A DNA stretch of 64,000 nucleotides, taken from assembly GCF_003024605.1 (NCBI RefSeq), contig NZ_PYJQ01000009.1, forward strand, positions 806,001 through 870,000. Direction: 5' to 3'. The first letter of the stretch is position 1, and each line of letters starts with the position of its first letter. Source of the stretch: Rhizobium sp. JAB6. Lineage in GTDB: Bacteria; Pseudomonadota; Alphaproteobacteria; Rhizobiales; Rhizobiaceae. Below are positions 53,624 to 62,453 of this stretch, one piece after another. The position numbers and the translations under genes were made by a program. Below the pieces are notes generated by a model. It ran no database searches. It was not told the origin of the DNA and saw only the letters and a program-made list of their open reading frames with translations.

Positions 53624-54082
53624 TCAATTCCAGGAGGCTCCCGCCTGCTGACGGACCGTCGAGTTCAGCCGGTTCCAGACATTGTCGATCGCAATCGCAA
53701 CGATGAGGGCAGAGAGTGCCTTTTCGTCGTAGTGTCTCGCGGTCTCGTTCCATATCTCGTCGGTAACTGCATCCGGCCGGTCGGCGAGCCGAGTGACGGC
53801 TTCCCCGAGTGCCAGAGCGGCGCGTTCGGCATCGGAAAAGTAGGGCATTTCCCGCCAGGCGGAGACGCCGACGATGCGCTCCATGGTCTCGCCATCTTTC
53901 TGCAGCTTGCGAAAGCCCATGTCGGTGCAGACGCTGCAGCCATTGATCTGGCTGACGCGCAGATGGACGAGATCCATGGTATTTTCCGAAAGGCCGCGAT
54001 CCTTGATGGAATTGCTGACGGCGAGAAGCGCCTGCAGCGTTTCGGGCAGGACGAGAACCGGATTCTTCATACGAGCTTGCAT
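53624..54082 (-). CDS. AhpD/carboxymuconolactone-decarboxylase-fold protein
   Basis: 152 residues of the alkylhydroperoxidase-D/CMD family. The redox pair is Cys49/Cys52 in NGCSVCTDMGF; the His normally four residues after the second Cys is replaced by Gly56, so the proton relay differs from AhpD. It is divergent from an ECF41 sigma gene; CMD-like proteins are one of the three usual partners (CMD, oxidoreductase, epimerase) of ECF41 sigma factors. An ECF41-type promoter points at it (54188-54214). Confidence 0.9.
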   Translation of the reverse strand: MQARMKNPVLVLPETLQALLAVSNSIKDRGLSENTMDLVHLRVSQINGCSVCTDMGFRKLQKDGETMERIVGVSAWREMPYFSDAERAALALGEAVTRLADRPDAVTDEIWNETARHYDEKALSALIVAIAIDNVWNRLNSTVRQQAGASWN

Positions 54083-54152
54083 ATTTCTTTCCTCTGATTG
54101 TCAGAGCCTGTTGCGGCTCCTCTCCCGACGATGCACTTTCCTGCCGATCCGA

Positions 54153-54179
54153 TGTCACACCGGCCGAATTTCATTCGTC
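54153..54179 (+). promoter_or_regulatory. ECF41-type promoter facing the sigma factor gene
   Basis: TGTCACA at 54153-54159, 16-nt spacer, CGTC at 54176-54179, an exact match to the promoter motif I recall for ECF41 sigma factors. It ends 29 nt before the GTG start of the sigma gene, implying autoregulation. Confidence 0.72.
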
Positions 54180-54187
54180 ATGGGTTT

Positions 54188-54214
54188 GACGAAACAGGAT
54201 GAGGGAATGTGACC
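54188..54214 (-). promoter_or_regulatory. ECF41-type promoter facing the AhpD-like gene
   Basis: On the minus strand: GGTCACA (54214-54208), 16-nt spacer, CGTC (54191-54188), one mismatch from the ECF41 motif. The spacing equals that of the plus-strand copy. It overlaps the sigma gene's start codon and would give a leader of about 100 nt before the AhpD-like gene. Confidence 0.65.
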
Positions 54215-55099
54215 GATGGACGAAAAAAATGGCAGGCAGAGAAATTCGAGGCAAATCGGCCGCATCTGCGCGCTGTCGCCTACCGCATGCTCGGTTCGCG
54301 CACGGAGGCCGAAGATGCAGTGCAGGAAACATGGCTGCGCCTGATGAGGAACGATGCGTCCGACGTTGAAAATCTGAGCGGCTGGTTGACTACGGTTACC
54401 GCCCGCATTTGCCTCGATCTGCTGCGGTCGCGCAAAACCCGTCGCGAGGAGCCGCTGACCATCCACATTCCCGAGCCGATGGTGGTGCATGAGGCTGGCA
54501 ACGGCACCGACCCGGAACAGGATGCCTTGCTCGCGGACTCCGTCGGCCTCGCTCTTCTGGTCGTATTGGAAAAGCTGAACCCGGCCGAACGGCTCGCCTT
54601 CGTCCTGCACGATATGTTCGATGTCTCTTTCGATGACATCGCTCCGATTCTGGGACGCACGACGGTCGCGACGCGCCAGCTTGCGAGCCGCGCCCGCCGC
54701 CGCGTGCAGGATAAGCCATCAACGACGGAGGCCGATCTCACCCGCCAGCGCCACGTCGTCGACGCCTTCTTCACAGCCTCGCGGGATGGCGACCTGCAGG
54801 CGTTGCTCGCCGTCCTCGATCCTGACGCCGTCTTCCGGCCGGACGCGGTTGCCGCCCGCATGGGAGCGGCCGGCGAAATCCGCGGGCGGGCGGATGTCGC
54901 CAAGACCTTCCAGGGCCGTGCCCGGGGAGCTCGGCTGGCGGTTATCAACGGCGCGGTCGGCGCCATCGTCGTCATCGACGGACAACTGCGCATCGCCCTC
55001 CGTTGCACCCTCAGTGCGGATGGCATGATTACCGTCATCGACGCGATGGCCGACCCGGAAGAGCTGCGCAAGCTGGAGATCGTTCTCATCGAAAACTGA
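54209..55099 (+). CDS. ECF41-type sigma factor with C-terminal SnoaL-like domain
   Basis: 296-residue extracytoplasmic-function sigma factor. Region 2 near 15-85 (FEANRPHLRAVAYRMLGSRTEAEDAVQETWLRL split by turns), region 4 near 125-175 (LNPAERLAFVLHDMFDVSFDDIAPILGRTTVATRQLASRAR). The fused C-terminal domain (about 190-296) resembles SnoaL/NTF2 folds and in this group replaces an anti-sigma factor; the linker has IPEP and the end ADPEELRKL resembles the conserved C-terminal motif. The start is GTG at 54209; an ATG nearby is out of frame. Its signal is unknown. Confidence 0.92.
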   Translation: MTDGRKKWQAEKFEANRPHLRAVAYRMLGSRTEAEDAVQETWLRLMRNDASDVENLSGWLTTVTARICLDLLRSRKTRREEPLTIHIPEPMVVHEAGNGTDPEQDALLADSVGLALLVVLEKLNPAERLAFVLHDMFDVSFDDIAPILGRTTVATRQLASRARRRVQDKPSTTEADLTRQRHVVDAFFTASRDGDLQALLAVLDPDAVFRPDAVAARMGAAGEIRGRADVAKTFQGRARGARLAVINGAVGAIVVIDGQLRIALRCTLSADGMITVIDAMADPEELRKLEIVLIEN

Positions 55100-55101
55100 A
55101 A

Positions 55102-55863
55102 TTAGCGCATCTGAGTCGGGCTCGTACCGGTCAGCCTGCGGAACATGGCAATGAAGGCCGACGCATTGCTGTAACCCAGCTGCGCTGCAATCCGGTGCAC
55201 TGGCTCTCCGGCCTCGATCATCGACAGCGCGGCAACGAGTTTCAGTCGCTGCCTCCACTCGTTGAAAGAAAGGCCGAGATCGTGCTGGAACCGGCGCGAC
55301 AAGGTACGCTCGGTCGTCCCCATCCTTCGCGCCCATTCCGCAAGGGAATGCCGGTCGCCGGGGTCGGCTTGCAAGGCGCTCAGTAGCGGACCTAGCAGCG
55401 GATCGTCGGAAAGCGGCAGGTAGCTCTCACACTGCGGCGCCAGACGAATCTGATCGACCAGAACCTGTGCAAGCCGTAAATCTTCGGCTGTTTCAGGTAT
55501 GGTGACGTCGCGCGCCGCAAAATCCGCCAGGATTGCCTTCAGCAGCGGACTGATGCTGAGCGTCGACGGCTTGGCGGGCAGATCGGCGCAAAGGGCGCGT
55601 TCAATATAGACGGTCACATAGCGCAAGTCGTGCTGGTTATAAGCACCGTGCATCGTATCCGGCGGCAGCCAAATGGCATAATGTGGTGGCGACAGATAGC
55701 GCATGCCTTGAATGTCGAACTCGCAGACGCCGATAAGCGCATAATTGAGTTCCCCCCAGGGCTGGCTTTTTTTGGGGAAGACCGTGCCCGCCCTATAATT
55801 CTCGGTTCGGAAGGAAACCGGCTTCGGCGGGTCGCCCTCAATGCGCGGAGACCTGGTGGACAT
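55102..55863 (-). CDS. AraC-family transcriptional regulator with cupin-type N-terminus
   Basis: 253 residues. N-terminal cupin-like sensor (about 15-110; YLSPPHYAIWLPPDTMHGAYN), C-terminal double helix-turn-helix (about 165-250; HSLAEWARRMGTTERTLSRRF and VHRIAAQLGYSNASAFIAMFRRLTG). It is convergent with the ECF41 gene (2-nt gap) and divergent from an EamA exporter, the likely target by position. Confidence 0.92.
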   Translation of the reverse strand: MSTRSPRIEGDPPKPVSFRTENYRAGTVFPKKSQPWGELNYALIGVCEFDIQGMRYLSPPHYAIWLPPDTMHGAYNQHDLRYVTVYIERALCADLPAKPSTLSISPLLKAILADFAARDVTIPETAEDLRLAQVLVDQIRLAPQCESYLPLSDDPLLGPLLSALQADPGDRHSLAEWARRMGTTERTLSRRFQHDLGLSFNEWRQRLKLVAALSMIEAGEPVHRIAAQLGYSNASAFIAMFRRLTGTSPTQMR

Positions 55864-55999
55864 GTCGTCATTTCGCTACTGTTGTCTTAATCTCACTATA
55901 TACCGGAATTCGGACAGGCGATAGAAAACTTCGGGATGGCGAATTCCAATCCGCCCTCCCTTATTTCGCCTCCCCCCGGAAGCCGCGGAGACCATTCAC

Positions 56000-56947
56000 A
56001 TGAACACTGAGCAGAATGCTTCCGCATCCATCGTCACCGCGGCCGGCCTCGCGCCCTTACTGACGGTGCTGATCTGGTCCGGCAATACCATCGTCACCAA
56101 GGCATCCGCCGGCGTGATCTCGCCAGGCTCGATTTCCTTCTATCGCTGGCTGCTGGCCTTTCTCGTGCTCCTGCCCTTCGTCGGCCGCGCCGCATGGCGT
56201 AATCGTTCCCTACTTCGCCAGCACTGGCTGAAGCTCGCCATTCTCGGTGCGTTGGGCATGGTGATCTATCAGAGCCTCGCCTATGAGGCGGCCAAGACCA
56301 CCTCCGCCGTCAACATGGGCGTCATGATCGCCTTGATGCCGCTTCTCTCGACAGTGCTCGCCGGCGTGCTGGCGGGCGAAAGGCTCACCTTGGCAAGTCT
56401 GGCGGGCGGAGCCATCTCGCTGATCGGGCTCATCTATCTGACCTCGCAAGGCGATCCGATGCGTCTTGCAAACGGCGGATTCCATATCGGCGACGGCCTG
56501 ATGATCGTTGCCGTCCTTTCGAATGCGCTCTACGGCGTCATGCTGAAGCGCTGGGCGATGCCGCTTCCGGTGTGGCAGCAGCTTTTCTGGCAGATCGGCT
56601 TTTCGACCCTGTTGCTGATCCCGATTTTTCTGATGGGCGATATCTCGCCCGTCACCACGGCGAACCTGCCGCTGATCCTCTATGCCGCGATCCCGACCTC
56701 CCTTATCGCGCCCCTCTGCTGGATGATCGGCATTCAGAGGCTCGGCGCAGGCCGGACGTCGCTGCTGATCAATCTGCTCCCGATCGTCGTTGCAGCTTTG
56801 GCCTGGGCGCTGCTGGGAGAACATCTGCATTCCTACCACGCCATCGGCGGTGTCCTCGCCCTCATCGGCGTTGGCCTTGGCTTACACAAGCCTCGGGCAA
56901 AAAATGGTCCGGCCGATGAGGCAAGCTGGGAAACCGAGGAAGCCTGA
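56000..56947 (+). CDS. EamA-family (drug/metabolite) transporter
   Basis: 315-residue inner-membrane protein with ten helices in two EamA repeats: LTVLIWSGNTIVTKASAGVISPGSISFYRW type start, and the second repeat with LLINLLPIVVAALAWALLGE and HAIGGVLALIGVGLGL. ATG at 56000, preceded by a promoter region shared with the AraC gene. Probably an exporter regulated by that AraC protein; substrate unknown. It is not closely related by eye to the EamA gene at 29-30 kb. Confidence 0.9.
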   Translation: MNTEQNASASIVTAAGLAPLLTVLIWSGNTIVTKASAGVISPGSISFYRWLLAFLVLLPFVGRAAWRNRSLLRQHWLKLAILGALGMVIYQSLAYEAAKTTSAVNMGVMIALMPLLSTVLAGVLAGERLTLASLAGGAISLIGLIYLTSQGDPMRLANGGFHIGDGLMIVAVLSNALYGVMLKRWAMPLPVWQQLFWQIGFSTLLLIPIFLMGDISPVTTANLPLILYAAIPTSLIAPLCWMIGIQRLGAGRTSLLINLLPIVVAALAWALLGEHLHSYHAIGGVLALIGVGLGLHKPRAKNGPADEASWETEEA

Positions 56948-57030
56948 CCGCCGCTCCGAGAGGCCCCTTTCCTTTCGCCTGCCCTTCGTTCTACCATGAA
57001 CGAGTCCCGAGAAGCGGAGAGGAAGCAAGC

Positions 57031-57753
57031 GTGCGCATAGCCCTGGAACCGGTGTCCTCCAGAACGACGATCCAGGAGAGCGTCTATCAGCAGCTCCGAA
57101 ACGCGCTCATGGCAGGCAATTTCGATCCCGGCCAGACCCTGACTATCGCCTCGCTTGCTGAAACCTTCGGAACCAGCAATATGCCCGTGCGCGAGGCGCT
57201 GCGCCGGCTGGCGGCCGAAAATGCGCTCGAAGTCGCAGCCAATGGCTCGGCCCGCATCCCAATTGTCACCCTTGCCCGGCTGAACGATCTTTGCCGCGCC
57301 CGCATCGCCGTCGAAGGTCTGGCCGCCGAACTCGGTTTTCCGAATCTCACCGTCAGCGACATCGCGACGCTCGATCGCATCGCCGGGGAGCAGCATGTGA
57401 TCGGCCGCGGCGCCAATGTCTATGATCTTATGGCCAGGAACCAGCAGTTTCACTTTACCATCTACCGCGCCTCCGGCTCCGAGGTACTGCTGCAATTGAT
57501 CGAGACCCTCTGGCTGCGCTTCGGCCCTTATATGCGCATGCTCTCCGCCTCGGTAGAGCCTCTGATGCGCAGCGGCGAGCTCGATCCCGCCGGCGAGCAT
57601 GTTGTCATCGTCAACGCGTTGAAGGCGGGAGACTTCACCGCCGCCCGTGAGGGTATTGTCGCCGACATAAGCCGCACCCACGAAATCCTCCAGGATTATT
57701 GCCCGGCCACGCAGGATGAGCCGCGCAAGGGCTCGAGCTCCAGCCGCCGCTAA
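57031..57753 (+). CDS. GntR-family (FCD) transcriptional regulator
   Basis: 240 residues. Winged helix near 12-75 (IQESVYQQLRNALMAGNFDPGQTLTIASLAETFG ... MPVREALRRLAAENAL in two pieces), FCD ligand domain 95-225 with metal-binding His/Asp pattern (FHFTIYRASGS and GEHVVIVNALKAGD). GTG or ATG start at 57031 (GTG by sequence). It reads in the same direction as the catabolic genes behind it, with a perfect 20-bp palindrome in between, so it probably represses them until an acidic ligand binds. Confidence 0.92.
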   Translation: MRIALEPVSSRTTIQESVYQQLRNALMAGNFDPGQTLTIASLAETFGTSNMPVREALRRLAAENALEVAANGSARIPIVTLARLNDLCRARIAVEGLAAELGFPNLTVSDIATLDRIAGEQHVIGRGANVYDLMARNQQFHFTIYRASGSEVLLQLIETLWLRFGPYMRMLSASVEPLMRSGELDPAGEHVVIVNALKAGDFTAAREGIVADISRTHEILQDYCPATQDEPRKGSSSSRR

Positions 57754-57797
57754 CTCCAAAAAAGAGATCGAGGAATTTGGTTGAACCTTAAAGTATT

Positions 57798-57817
57798 TTG
57801 TGATCAAATGATCACAA
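57798..57817. promoter_or_regulatory. Palindromic operator for the GntR regulator
   Basis: Perfect inverted repeat TTGTGATCA-AA-TGATCACAA, 37 nt before the start of the class-V aminotransferase-like gene. TGATCA-centred palindromes are typical of FCD-type GntR proteins. Confidence 0.75.
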
Positions 57818-57854
57818 TCGAGGTTTCAATCCCAGCACCCAGAGCGAGATCCCC

Positions 57855-59135
57855 ATGAGCTCCGCCCCTTCCGCATCGCAATTTTCCGGCCACAACAGCT
57901 TTCCGGTTGACGAGATCCGCGCCATGTTTCCGGCCATCCGGAAGGCTGGCGATTTCGTCTTTCTTGATAATGCGGGCGGCGCGCAGGTGCCGCAAACCGT
58001 GGTCGATGCGGTTGCCAATCACCTGATCGATTTCAACGTCCAGCGTATGGCGAAATACCAGCACAGCCAGGGCGTCGACCGCAATCTCGAAGAAGCGCGC
58101 GAAAGCGTCGCCATGCTGGTCAACGCCTATCGCCCGGAGGAAATTTCCTTCGGCCAGAACGCCACCTCCTTCATCCGCCTCGTCAGCCTCGGCATCGCCA
58201 AGCTGCTCGGCGAGCGCAACGAGATCGTCGTCACCGACATGGATCACGACGCCAACATCGCCACCTGGATGGCGCTGGAAGCCGACGGCGCCAAGATCGT
58301 CTGGTGGCGCATGCGCGAGGACGGCATGCTGCATGTGGAAGACCTGAAGCCGCTGCTGAACGACAAGACCCGCCTCGTCGCCTGCACCGTCACGGCGCAT
58401 TCCATCGGCACGCTCGTCGATGTCGCTAGCGTCTGCAAACTGGCGCAGGCGGCCGGCGCCGAAACCTTCCTCGACTGCGTCCATTACGGCCCGCATGGCC
58501 TCATCGACGTACAGGCTTGGGGCTGCGACTATCTCGTATGCTCCGGCTACAAGAATTTCTCGCCGCATATGGGCTTCCTCTGGGGCCGTTATGACGCGCT
58601 GGTCAAGCTTCCCACATTCAAGGAAGATTTCATTCCGGACGTCCCGCCCTACAAGATCGAAGTCGGCACCTTCACCTATGAGAACGTCGCCGGCATGAAT
58701 GCGGCGGTCAAATATCTCGAAGGCCTCGGCCGCCGCTTCCTGCCGACCGGCGACCATAGCCGCCGTGAAGCGCTTGCAGCCGCCATGGGCGCGATCCGCC
58801 AATACGAACTCATGCTGTCGCGGGAAATGATCGCGGTCCTGAAGCGCCACGGTGCTGTGATTTACGGCATTTCCGACGAGAGCCGGCTGGAGCAGCGCGT
58901 TCCCACGATCTGCTTCAACATGCCGGGCATCACGCCGCAGGAATTCGCCGACGAAATGGGCAAGCAGCGCATCGGCCTGCGCGATGGCCACATGTTTGCA
59001 CCGCGCCTGATGAAGCGTCTCGGCCTGTCCATGGAAACGGGCGCTATCCGCGTGTCGCTGGTGCATTATAACAAGGTCGAAGAGATCGCCCGGTTCGATG
59101 CGGTCCTGACCGAGATCATGGCCCGGCGCAAATAA
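57855..59135 (+). CDS. Class-V aminotransferase-fold PLP enzyme (cysteine-desulfurase-like)
   Basis: 426 residues of the fold-type I, class V group. The N-terminus [19 protein letters not shown] and the segment [16 protein letters not shown] match this group; the PLP Lys is in [13 protein letters not shown] near residue 238, with the Asp-His pair [15 protein letters not shown] before it. It lacks the Cys loop of true desulfurases, so racemase, epimerase, lyase or aminotransferase activity is possible. First gene after the palindromic operator; the HpcH aldolase follows by about 150 nt. Confidence 0.9.
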   Translation: MSSAPSASQFSGHNSFPVDEIRAMFPAIRKAGDFVFLDNAGGAQVPQTVVDAVANHLIDFNVQRMAKYQHSQGVDRNLEEARESVAMLVNAYRPEEISFGQNATSFIRLVSLGIAKLLGERNEIVVTDMDHDANIATWMALEADGAKIVWWRMREDGMLHVEDLKPLLNDKTRLVACTVTAHSIGTLVDVASVCKLAQAAGAETFLDCVHYGPHGLIDVQAWGCDYLVCSGYKNFSPHMGFLWGRYDALVKLPTFKEDFIPDVPPYKIEVGTFTYENVAGMNAAVKYLEGLGRRFLPTGDHSRREALAAAMGAIRQYELMLSREMIAVLKRHGAVIYGISDESRLEQRVPTICFNMPGITPQEFADEMGKQRIGLRDGHMFAPRLMKRLGLSMETGAIRVSLVHYNKVEEIARFDAVLTEIMARRK

Positions 59136-59302
59136 GCCGTGCCTCAGAGCGGTGGCGGCGCCCGAACAACTCCGCCACCGCGATGCCTCCGTGCCGCTGT
59201 TTGATGGCGCGGAAAGCTGTTCTGAAAGCAGAGCAGGTGCCGTTTCGCAGTTGTATCTTTCGGCCCATCCCGCGTCGAGAGGCCGCTAAAATGAGGATGA
59301 CG

Positions 59303-60085
59303 ATGAGCGATTTTCGCCGAAGCTGTATCGAGCAGACGCTGCTCATCGGTACGTTTGCGGCGATTCCGCATCCCGTCGCTATCGAAGTCACGGCAGCCTC
59401 GGGCGTCGATTTCCTCTGCATCGACTGGGAGCATTCGCAGATCGGCCGCGAACGCATCGAGGATCTGATCCGCGCCGCCGATGTTCATCGCGTTCCCGCC
59501 ATGGTGCGCGTGCCGGGACATGCGGCGGAAGATATTGCCACCGTTCTGGATGCAGGTGCGGCAGGCGTCCTCGTGCCCCGTGTTTCGACGGCGGAGCAGG
59601 CCCGCGCCGCGGTGAAGGCGACCCGCTATCCCCCACTCGGCGCACGTGGCGTCGGCCCGGGTCGGGCGGCCGCCTATGGCTACCGCATTCCGGACTATCT
59701 CGCCAAAGCCAATGTGGAACTTGTGCTCGCGATCCAGGTCGAAACGGCCGAGGGGCTTGCCAATATCGCCGAGATCGTTGCCGTCGACGGTATCGACCTC
59801 ATCTTCATCGGCCCCGGCGATCTCTCCGTTTCGATCGATGCCATGGGACCGGCCGGCGAGGACAGGCTCCATGCAGCGATCAGCACAATTACAAAGACCG
59901 CTTTGTCCGCCGGCCGCGCAGTCGGCATCTTCCGCCCTTCGGCAGACGATATCGGCGCATGGTCGGAAGCCGGCATCAGCTTCTTCATGCTCGCAAGCGA
60001 CACGATGTTTCTCGGCGCCGGCCTGGCCGCGGGGGTCGATGCCGCACGAGTGGACGGGGAGCGCGTAAACAAGAAGGAAAGATGA
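59303..60085 (+). CDS. HpcH/HpaI-family 2-oxo-acid aldolase
   Basis: About 260 residues. Class II pyruvate aldolase that joins or splits pyruvate and an aldehyde using a divalent metal. Landmarks: LLIGTFAAIPHPVAIEVTAAS, CIDWEHSQIG (catalytic His), MVRVPGHA, LVPRVSTAEQA, and the metal ligands in IQVETAEGL (Glu) and IGPGDLSVS (Asp). The start is one of three close ATGs (59291, 59297, 59303). It lies in the GntR-controlled cluster between two PLP enzymes, suggesting that a transaminated 4-hydroxy-2-oxo acid is split here to pyruvate and an aldehyde. Confidence 0.9.
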   Translation: MSDFRRSCIEQTLLIGTFAAIPHPVAIEVTAASGVDFLCIDWEHSQIGRERIEDLIRAADVHRVPAMVRVPGHAAEDIATVLDAGAAGVLVPRVSTAEQARAAVKATRYPPLGARGVGPGRAAAYGYRIPDYLAKANVELVLAIQVETAEGLANIAEIVAVDGIDLIFIGPGDLSVSIDAMGPAGEDRLHAAISTITKTALSAGRAVGIFRPSADDIGAWSEAGISFFMLASDTMFLGAGLAAGVDAARVDGERVNKKER

Positions 60086-60144
60086 TGTGTATCAGTAGGT
60101 TGTCATTTCGAATGGTGAAGTGAAATCGAGCAAGGAGATGGACT

Positions 60145-60158
60145 TTTTAAGCTTAAAA
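60145..60158. promoter_or_regulatory. AT-rich palindrome before the class-I aminotransferase
   Basis: Perfect 14-bp palindrome (TTTTAAGCTTAAAA) in an AT-rich 188-nt gap, which also holds AAGCTTA/TAAGCTT inverted copies (60149-60155, 60176-60182) and CGAATGGT/ACCATTCG copies (60109-60116, 60190-60197). It could be a second operator, a promoter or an RNA fold; no assignment is secure. Confidence 0.4.
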
Positions 60159-60273
60159 TTTGTCCTTGAAATGCATAAGCTTTTGGATAACCATTCGAGA
60201 TCGACAGGTGGCGAGAGCGAACGCTTCCAGAGCCGTTTGAACCCTTCCACACCGAATTCCCAGGGGAAATTTC

Positions 60274-61479
60274 TTGTCTCTACCGCAGCATAACCTGCCG
60301 AACGCGATGACGGGCCGTGATGCCCTCGAAGGCATTCGCGCTCAGATCCGCGATATGCGCACCGACAATATCGCCGTGCTGGCCAAGCGCGCCCGCGAGC
60401 TTGGCGGCGTCATTCCGCTCTGGTTTGGCGAAGGCGATATCGTGACGCCGGAGTTCATCCGCGATGCTGCGAAGAAGGTGCTCGACGATGGCGCCACCTT
60501 TTACGTTCCGAATATGCGGGGTCTCGCAACCCTGAACGAGGCGCTGTCCGACTATCAGACGCACTGGCACGGCCGCCCCATCCCGGTCGAGCGCACGACG
60601 GTCGCCCCCGGCGGCATGCAGGCGCTTTACATGGCGCTCGAACTGCTCGTCGATGTCGGCACCAATGTCGTCTATGTCGCGCCGCAATGGCCGAACATTC
60701 ATAACGCCATTCATCTCATCGGCGGCGAACCGCGCGCCGTATCGCTCGATTTCGATACCGACTGGCGCCTCGACCTCGACAAGCTTTTCGCCCGCTGCGA
60801 TGCCCGCACGCGCGCTATCTTCCTGTCGACGCCCTCCAACCCCACTGGCTGGACGGCCTCGCGCGAAGAGATGCAGGCGCTGCTCGATTTCAGCCGCCGT
60901 ACCGGCATCTGGATCATTTCCGACGAGGTCTACGCACGCCTCTATTTCGATGGTGACATAGCGCCATCGATCCTGCAGGTGGCCGAGGATGGCGATCGCG
61001 TGATCGCGATCAACAGCTTCTCCAAAGCCTGGGCGATGACCGGCTGGCGCGTCGGCTGGCTGACGCACCCATCGGCCGTCGCCGATCAGCTCGGCGCCAT
61101 GACGCAATATATCAACAGCGGCACCTCGGCCATGGTTCAGGCCGGTGCAGCAGCAGCGTTACGTGAAGGCGAGCCGCTGGTTGCAGAAATCCGCGGCCGG
61201 ATCAAGGCCGGCCTCGATCTTGCCTATGAGAAGCTGCCGAAGATACCGGGCATCATCCTGCCGGAAAAGCCGCGCGGCGGTATGTACGCCTTCTTCGCGC
61301 TGCAGGGCGAGCCCGATGCGACGGCGCTCTGCGAGCGCATTCTCGAAACGGCCCGCGTCGGCCTGGCGCCTGGATATCACTTCGGCGAGGCGTCCCGCGC
61401 ATTCCTGCGCATGTGTACGTTCCGCGAAACCGAACAGATGCGCATCGCGCTCGATCGTATGGTCAACGCGATGACATGA
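60274..61479 (+). CDS. Class-I PLP aminotransferase
   Basis: About 401 residues, fold-type I, class I/II aminotransferase. Landmarks: IPLWFGEGD near the substrate end, VAPGGMQALYMALELL, STPSNPTGW (Asn of the core), IISDEVYARLYFD (Asp for the pyridine nitrogen), SFSKAWAMTGWRVGW (PLP Lys) and FLRMCTFR with the carboxylate-binding Arg. The TTG at 60274 follows CAGGGGAAA at normal distance; the ATG at 60307 is an alternative. It would make a 2-oxo acid from the imported amino acid, perhaps feeding the aldolase. Confidence 0.9.
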   Translation: MSLPQHNLPNAMTGRDALEGIRAQIRDMRTDNIAVLAKRARELGGVIPLWFGEGDIVTPEFIRDAAKKVLDDGATFYVPNMRGLATLNEALSDYQTHWHGRPIPVERTTVAPGGMQALYMALELLVDVGTNVVYVAPQWPNIHNAIHLIGGEPRAVSLDFDTDWRLDLDKLFARCDARTRAIFLSTPSNPTGWTASREEMQALLDFSRRTGIWIISDEVYARLYFDGDIAPSILQVAEDGDRVIAINSFSKAWAMTGWRVGWLTHPSAVADQLGAMTQYINSGTSAMVQAGAAAALREGEPLVAEIRGRIKAGLDLAYEKLPKIPGIILPEKPRGGMYAFFALQGEPDATALCERILETARVGLAPGYHFGEASRAFLRMCTFRETEQMRIALDRMVNAMT

Positions 61480-61562
61480 GACGGCCGCCGGTCGGGCGGA
61501 CGGAAATACCCCCGCGGGTGAGAGGAAAAGCCCGCAGCCATAACCAGAGGGAGACCAAGAAA

Positions 61563-62360
61563 ATGCCCATTACCCGTCGTAGTCTGCTGGTCCTTGCGAC
61601 CGCCGTCGGCCTGGCCGGCGGAAGCCACTTTGCCTATGCTGCCGATGTCTTGAACGTCGGTTCTTACCCCAACAATCCCCCCTTCGAATACAAGACCGCC
61701 AATGGCGGCTTCGAAGGCTTCGAGGTCGATGTCGTCAACGAAGCGGCCAAGCGCGCCGGCATGACGACCAATATCGCCGATTATGGCTTCCAGGCCCTGT
61801 TCGCGGCAACCAGCTCCAAGCGCATCGACGTGGCGATCTCGTCCATCACCATTACCCCGGAACGCCTGAAGTCGCAGTCCTTCACCCAGCCCTACTACGA
61901 CTCCGACATGGGCGTCGCCACGAAGGAAAGCAGCTCGATCAAGACGCTTGCCGATCTGAAGGGCGCCGTCGTTGGCGTGCTGTCCGGCTCGACGGGCGAA
62001 AAGTGGGTCAACGAAAACAAGGCCGCACAGGGCTTTGGCGACGTCAAGGGCTACAACTCGCAGCAGGACATGTTCCTCGATCTCGGCGCGGGGCGCATCG
62101 ACGCTGTTGTCAGCGACATTCCCGGCATGCAGTATCTCTTCGTCAAGACCAAAGGCTTCGCCATCAGGGATCGCATCAAGACCGGCGAGCAGTATGGCCT
62201 GATGATGACCAAGGATTCGCCGCTCGTCGCCAAGATCAACGATGCCATCACCGCGATGAAGAAAGACGGCACGCTGGAAAAGATCCATGAAAAGTGGTTC
62301 GGCAGCAAGGCGCCGGCAGGCTCCTCCACCGTAACTGAATTGCCTATCCCCAAGGCTTGA
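61563..62360 (+). CDS. Amino-acid ABC transporter, periplasmic binding protein (family 3)
   Basis: 265 residues. Signal peptide 1-26 (MPITRRSLLVLATAVGLAGG ... AYA, cleaved before ADV) with a twin Arg that is probably not a Tat signal. The mature protein has the family-3 pattern SYPNNPPFEYKTANGGFEGFEVDVVNEAAKRA in short pieces, RIDVAISSITITPERLKSQSFTQPYY, and the end LEKIHEKWFG. It binds a polar amino acid or related compound. It is followed by a permease gene; no ATPase is in the window, so the importer may share one encoded elsewhere. Confidence 0.93.
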   Translation: MPITRRSLLVLATAVGLAGGSHFAYAADVLNVGSYPNNPPFEYKTANGGFEGFEVDVVNEAAKRAGMTTNIADYGFQALFAATSSKRIDVAISSITITPERLKSQSFTQPYYDSDMGVATKESSSIKTLADLKGAVVGVLSGSTGEKWVNENKAAQGFGDVKGYNSQQDMFLDLGAGRIDAVVSDIPGMQYLFVKTKGFAIRDRIKTGEQYGLMMTKDSPLVAKINDAITAMKKDGTLEKIHEKWFGSKAPAGSSTVTELPIPKA

Positions 62361-62453
62361 TCAAAAGATCATCGTTGAAATGAAACTGCGCCGGTCGCAA
62401 CGACCGGCGTTGATGCAAGAAACCTCGTCTTCGTTCCGCACGCGGGAGTGCCA

